Source: UBA1367 sp040268355
GTDB taxonomy: Bacteria > Actinomycetota > Coriobacteriia > Coriobacteriales > Atopobiaceae
Length of the DNA stretch: 26,545 nucleotides
Assembly: GCA_040268355.1 (NCBI GenBank)
Contig: JAWRIT010000135.1
Span: forward strand, 1 to 26,545
Direction of reading: 5' to 3'
The notes below the pieces were generated by a model that saw only the letters and a list, made by a program, of their open reading frames with translations, was not told where the DNA came from and did not search any database. Below are positions 22,517 through 26,545 of the stretch, piece after piece. The position numbers and the translations under genes were made by a program. The stretch's first letter is position 1. Every line of letters begins with the position of its first letter.

Positions 22517-22564
22517 TAGCAAGAAACGCACCAATGCGCGTTTCGCCTCTGTTACCCCTTGCTA
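22517..22564. promoter_or_regulatory. Nested dyads between the glutamine synthetase-like operon and gpmA
   Basis: Two inverted repeats are nested: TAGCAAG/CTTGCTA (22517-22523, 22558-22564) and GAAACGC/GCGTTTC (22523-22529, 22538-22544). They lie just upstream of a -10-like TATACG (22499-22504, minus) for the operon, where an operator is expected. The -35 is poor. No convincing gpmA promoter hexamers were found in the rest of the 236-nt gap. Confidence 0.45.
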
Positions 22565-22690
22565 ACGGCATCACGGGTGCGCCCGCTCGGCTGACTCGGT
22601 GGCGACCACGCCCACCGCACGCGCCGAAGTGAAGTAGTATTTCAACAGGTATGTGCACTGCCGTTGGAACATTCGAGAAAGGACCCACCT

Positions 22691-23458
22691 ATGGCCGAAG
22701 ACAATCTGATGCACCTCGTCATCATCCGCCACGGCGAAAGCGAGTGGAACAAGTCCAACCAGTTCACCGGCTGGACCGATGTCGATCTCTCCGAGGCTGG
22801 CGTCGAGGAGGCCAAGGAGGGCGGCCGTGCCCTCAAGGAGGCCGGTTTCGACTTCGACGTGTGCTACACCTCCTACCTCAAGCGTGCCATCCACACGCTG
22901 AACAACGTCCTTCTCGAGATGGACCGCGAGTGGCTGCCCGTCCACAAGAGCTGGAAGCTCAACGAGCGCCACTACGGCGCCCTGCAGGGGTGGAACAAGG
23001 CCGAGACCGCTGCCCAGTACGGTGACGAGCAGGTCAAGATCTGGCGTCGCTCCTTCGACGTGCCGCCCGCGGCCCTCGAGCCCGGCGACGAGCGCTGCCC
23101 GCACACCCAGGAGCTCTACCGGGGTGTGGCCATGAAGGACCAGCTCCCCTACACCGAGTGCCTGAAGGACTGCATCGCCCGCGCCTGGCCGTACTTCCAG
23201 GACGAGATCGCCCCCGAGCTCAAGGACGGCAAGCGTGTGCTCATCGCCGCCCACGGCAACAGCCTGCGTGCGCTGGTCATGATGTTCGACCAGCTCACCC
23301 CCGAGGAGATCCTCGAGGTCAACATCCCCACGGCCATTCCGCTGTCCTACACCTTCGACCAGGACTGGAACGTCGTGGACAAGCACTACATCGGCGACCC
23401 CGCGATGATCGAGGCCAAGATCAACGCCGTCGCCAACCAGGGCAAGGCCAAGAAGTAG
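22691..23458 (+). CDS. gpmA: 2,3-bisphosphoglycerate-dependent phosphoglycerate mutase
   Basis: A 255-aa glycolytic enzyme interconverting 3- and 2-phosphoglycerate. The phospho-histidine motif IIRHGESEWN (11-20, H14) is followed by NQFTGWTDVDLSEAG, RAIHTL, the acid/base E92 in NERHYGALQGWNK and the second histidine H188 in AAHGNSLRAL; length and order match GpmA. The ATG at 22691 has GAAAGGA upstream; a TTG nine codons earlier is not favoured. It is single, with its own terminator, and lies a few genes from eno, the next step in glycolysis, on the opposite strand. Confidence 0.97.
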   Translation: MAEDNLMHLVIIRHGESEWNKSNQFTGWTDVDLSEAGVEEAKEGGRALKEAGFDFDVCYTSYLKRAIHTLNNVLLEMDREWLPVHKSWKLNERHYGALQGWNKAETAAQYGDEQVKIWRRSFDVPPAALEPGDERCPHTQELYRGVAMKDQLPYTECLKDCIARAWPYFQDEIAPELKDGKRVLIAAHGNSLRALVMMFDQLTPEEILEVNIPTAIPLSYTFDQDWNVVDKHYIGDPAMIEAKINAVANQGKAKK

Positions 23459-23515
23459 GCGCGCCCGCCCCGTAAGGGCGCGGGAGGCCGCATTCGGCCA
23501 GCAGGACCCGCCGAG

Positions 23516-23547
23516 GCCCGTCGGACGCAGGTCCGGCGGGCTTTTTT
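23516..23547 (+). terminator. gpmA intrinsic terminator
   Basis: GCCCGTCGGAC-GCAG-GTCCGGCGGGC (one G-U pair) is followed by six Ts, a textbook Rho-independent terminator. A smaller hairpin GCGCCC/GGGCGC lies just after the stop codon (23461-23481). Confidence 0.92.
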
Positions 23548-23627
23548 GTGTGCGTGCGCGCGGCCCGTCATCTGGGCCGCAGACCTATGGTCCCGCCCCG
23601 CCGCCGGAAGTCTCGCCCGGCAACGCA

Positions 23628-23659
23628 GCGGGGCCACCCTCCGAGAAGAGCGGCCCCGC
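23628..23659 (-). terminator. Hairpin downstream of the flavodoxin gene
   Basis: GCGGGGCC / GGCCCCGC, a perfect 8-bp stem with a 16-nt loop, 34 nt beyond the flavodoxin stop; no T-run on the minus strand. A second stem CGGCCC-GTCATCT-GGGCCG is at 23561-23579. Confidence 0.45.
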
Positions 23660-23692
23660 CTGTGGTCGAGCAGGAAGTACTGGTGTCGTGCG

Positions 23693-24091
23693 TTACGCCA
23701 GCTTGGCGGCGGCGTCCTTCAGCGCGGCCTCGGCCTCGTCGTCGGGCTCGAGGTTGGCGATGACGGTGGCGACCACGTTGACGCCCTCGCCCTCGGCGTC
23801 CTCCTTCCAGCTGTCCATCCACTCGCCCGCGCCCCAGTCATAGGAGCCGAACAGCACGACGGCCTTGTCGCCCAGCTCGCCCTTGCAGGCGTCCCACAGT
23901 TCCTCGAAGTCGGGGTCGAGCTCCTCGGCGCCCATGGCGGGGCAGCCGAAGGCCAGCGCATCGTAGCTGGCGACCTTGTCAGCGGAGAAATCGTCCCAGG
24001 AGATGGCCTCGCCACTGGCGGCCTCCGCCAGGATGTTGGCCATCGCCTCGGTGTTTCCCGTCTGGGACCAGTACACGACTGCAACGCTCAT
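23693..24091 (-). CDS. Short-chain flavodoxin
   Basis: A 132-aa FMN-binding electron carrier. The phosphate-binding loop is SQTGNTEAMA (9-18). The second and third FMN contacts correspond to FGCPAMGAEELD and FGSYDWGAGEWM. Length and acidic charge are normal for a short-chain flavodoxin. The ATG at 24089-24091 has a perfect AAGGAGG. It is the last gene after the DUF3793 gene (54-nt gap holding a CTGCGC/GCGCAG hairpin at 24122-24139). Pairing of DUF3793 and flavodoxin genes recurs in anaerobes. Redox partner unknown. Confidence 0.94.
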   Translation of the reverse strand: MSVAVVYWSQTGNTEAMANILAEAASGEAISWDDFSADKVASYDALAFGCPAMGAEELDPDFEELWDACKGELGDKAVVLFGSYDWGAGEWMDSWKEDAEGEGVNVVATVIANLEPDDEAEAALKDAAAKLA

Positions 24092-24145
24092 AACGTATCC
24101 TCCTTGGATAGTGTTCCAGGCCTGCGCGCTTGTGCGCAGACCGTG

Positions 24146-24853
24146 TTACCGGGTGGGTGTTGGTGCGCATCGCACGGGCGCGAAGAGCGCGCCGAGCGGC
24201 TCGCCCGCCGCGAAGCGCGTGCGGCAGCGGCGCTCCTTGGCCTCGATCGTCCGGAACCGCCGGCGCGCCGTCCGCTCGTCTCCGTAGGCGTGCCAGGGAC
24301 CCGAGCAGGTCGCGGGCGCCCCCGACATGAACCCGAGCACGTCCTCGACCGGGTATCCCAAAAAGAGCCCGATCTCGTGCGGGAACTCGACGGCGCCGTC
24401 CTTGCCGGCCCGGTAGAAGGCGACCAGCCGACGGCGAAGCTCGCATACGAGCTCGTCTGCGGAACGTCCCCGGTACCCCTGGGAGCGCAAGAGCGCGATC
24501 GCGCCCCGCGCAGCCAATGACGCCTCCACGAGCGCGGGACGCCACACCAAGAGGTACACGCGCCGCTCCGTGCGATAGAGCACCGAGAGACGGACGCCGT
24601 AGGCGGGCAGGGCCCCCGCATAGGCGCGCAGGGCCTCGTCGAGCGCCTGGCGCACGAGCAGCCGCCAGCGACCGCCGCTGTAGGCCCGCATGGGCACGCT
24701 GAAGATGGCCGCCGCCTTCGCGCCTGCGATCACCGCGCCGGCCATGCGCACGAGGGTCTCGGCGATGGTGAGGCAGACGTCGTTCAGCCGCTCGTCGTCC
24801 ACCTCAGGCGTGCCCAGGTGCGCCCGAACGGCCATGGCCTGGCCCTCGCTCAT
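24146..24853 (-). CDS. DUF3793 family protein
   Basis: A 235-aa soluble protein of unknown function. The family hallmark is EFPHEIGLFLGYPVEDVLGF (156-175), followed by CSGPWHAYGDERTARRRF (183-200). The first 130 residues are more variable and Arg/Ala-rich. The ATG at 24851-24853 overlaps the stop codon of the 43-aa gene upstream (ATGA), so the two are translationally coupled. Its neighbours are that peptide and a flavodoxin, which suggests a redox or metal-related role; no function has been established that I know of. A start at codon 7 is possible but less likely. Confidence 0.88.
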   Translation of the reverse strand: MSEGQAMAVRAHLGTPEVDDERLNDVCLTIAETLVRMAGAVIAGAKAAAIFSVPMRAYSGGRWRLLVRQALDEALRAYAGALPAYGVRLSVLYRTERRVYLLVWRPALVEASLAARGAIALLRSQGYRGRSADELVCELRRRLVAFYRAGKDGAVEFPHEIGLFLGYPVEDVLGFMSGAPATCSGPWHAYGDERTARRRFRTIEAKERRCRTRFAAGEPLGALFAPVRCAPTPTR

Positions 24854-24981
24854 ACGCCGCGCCCCTCGCTCTCGGCGGCCAGGCGACGCTCCAGGGCCTC
24901 GCGCACCACCACGCTCGACGCGGCGACCGCTGCGGCAAACGCGCCGGCGACCAGCAGGTCCATGGGATTGGTCAGATCCAT
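24850..24981 (-). CDS. 43-aa predicted membrane peptide upstream of DUF3793
   Basis: A small protein MDLTNPMDLLVAGAFAA... with one hydrophobic Ala/Val-rich segment (about residues 9-27) and a charged C-terminal tail (REALERRLAAESEGRGV). GGGAG lies 8 nt before the ATG at 24979-24981, and the stop overlaps the DUF3793 start, both signs of a real gene. No homologue is recognised. It lies 91 nt downstream of eno; no terminator was seen between them, so it may be in the same transcript. Confidence 0.7.
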   Translation of the reverse strand: MDLTNPMDLLVAGAFAAAVAASSVVVREALERRLAAESEGRGV

Positions 24982-25041
24982 ACGTGCAGCTCCCTTCGTC
25001 GTCGCAGTCGCGCCTGTCGGTGCGCTGATCGGATGGGACGT

Positions 25042-25052
25042 GGGGGGGGGGG
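25042..25052. repeat. G11 homopolymer tract
   Basis: Eleven consecutive Gs (Cs in the transcript) in the 91-nt gap between eno and the 43-aa gene, 20 nt past the eno stop. Such tracts slip during replication and are also error-prone in sequencing. Confidence 0.8.
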
Positions 25053-25072
25053 CCGGGTGGTGCCGGTGTCTC

Positions 25073-26362
<1,290 letters not shown>

Positions 26363-26383
26363 AGCTACCACCCTTCCATAATT

Positions 26384-26420
26384 TAGTTAACTAGAGCTAA
26401 CAGCCTTGGTAAAGAGTATA
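26384..26420 (-). promoter_or_regulatory. eno promoter -10 and palindrome in the leader
   Basis: The minus strand -10 TATACT (26415-26420) predicts a start near 26408. No clear -35 is seen at the right spacing. The short leader contains a perfect palindrome TAGTTAACTA (26384-26393), a possible operator. The region is locally AT-rich compared with its surroundings. Confidence 0.5.
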
Positions 26421-26438
26421 CCCACCAACACACGAAAG

Positions 26439-26461
26439 AAAAGCGTCATTCTCGCTTTTTT
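26439..26461. terminator. AT-rich hairpin upstream of eno
   Basis: AAAAGCG-TCATTCT-CGCTTTT is followed by TT on the plus strand and by TCTTT on the minus strand. It looks like a bidirectional terminator, probably isolating eno from the gene beyond the window end. Confidence 0.5.
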
Positions 26462-26518
26462 CAGACCAGGGGCCCGCAGGCGCAATCGGACGAGATCGGA
26501 CGGCTGCTGGCACGGGCC

Positions 26519-26545
26519 GACACGGGGGAAGAGGTACCTCTGTGT
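26519..26545 (-). repeat. Dispersed 28-bp repeat, copy D (cut by window end)
   Basis: An inverted copy of the repeat with the intact GACACGGGGG end and the perfect core palindrome AGAGGTACCTCT. The unit needs one more base beyond the window to be complete. It is the only copy in this orientation. Confidence 0.8.

Noticed and set aside
22455..22690. A small gene or tRNA in the gap between the glutamine synthetase-like gene and gpmA
   Set aside because: No tRNA cloverleaf or frame with a ribosome binding site was seen; only the nested dyads are supported.
26363..26440. A complete sigma70 promoter for eno
   Set aside because: The -10 TATACT is clear, but no -35 hexamer matches at 16-18 nt, so only the -10 is claimed.

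Overview
The window is high-GC DNA (roughly two thirds G+C by eye). Its proteins look actinobacterial, most like the Coriobacteriia (Olsenella/Atopobium-like gut or oral anaerobes): NAD-dependent LigA, short type-I glutamine synthetase-like protein, Tat-type lipoproteins, a DUF3793/flavodoxin pair. The genus is inferred from protein style only. Both ends of the window lie inside copies of the same 28-bp dispersed repeat, which suggests a draft contig broken at a high-copy repeat.

Layout. 1-1873: mntP (Mn efflux, minus) with its own promoter and a structured leader, then a zinc-dependent phospholipase C-like protein (plus). 1912-6044 (minus): ligA, then a VTC/polyphosphate-polymerase-domain protein and a DUF4956 membrane protein. 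6208-8305 (minus): a two-component system of a 7-TM LytS-like kinase and a receiver protein with a SARP-like output domain. 8616-11645 (minus): a copper-resistance operon, csoR-copA, with a CsoR-type operator in the csoR promoter; CopA carries a C-terminal CopZ-like domain that has its own in-frame ribosome binding site. 11796-14292 (plus): metN-metI-metQ methionine importer, preceded by a predicted leaderless, methionine-rich 35-codon leader peptide inside a foldable leader RNA, and closed by a strong terminator. 14434-16688 (minus): an HtrA-type protease and an orphan winged-helix regulator with a degenerate receiver. 16988-22454 (minus): a five-gene operon, in order a glutamine synthetase-like protein lacking most metal ligands, two polar amino acid binding lipoproteins, a permease with an extra extracellular domain, and the ATPase. 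22691-23458 (plus): gpmA with an intrinsic terminator. 23693-26362 (minus): eno, a 43-aa membrane peptide, a DUF3793 protein and a flavodoxin.

How the genes work together. The window combines metal homeostasis (Mn and Cu export), central glycolysis (gpmA, eno), amino acid uptake (Met; Gln/Glu-like) and envelope quality control. Two arrangements stand out as candidates for undescribed regulation. One is the Met-rich leaderless peptide before a MetN that lacks the usual methionine-sensing C-terminal domain. The other is an apparently non-catalytic glutamine synthetase homologue heading an amino acid ABC importer operon. Both readings come from sequence alone and are untested. No tRNA, rRNA, CRISPR array, transposase or phage gene was seen.
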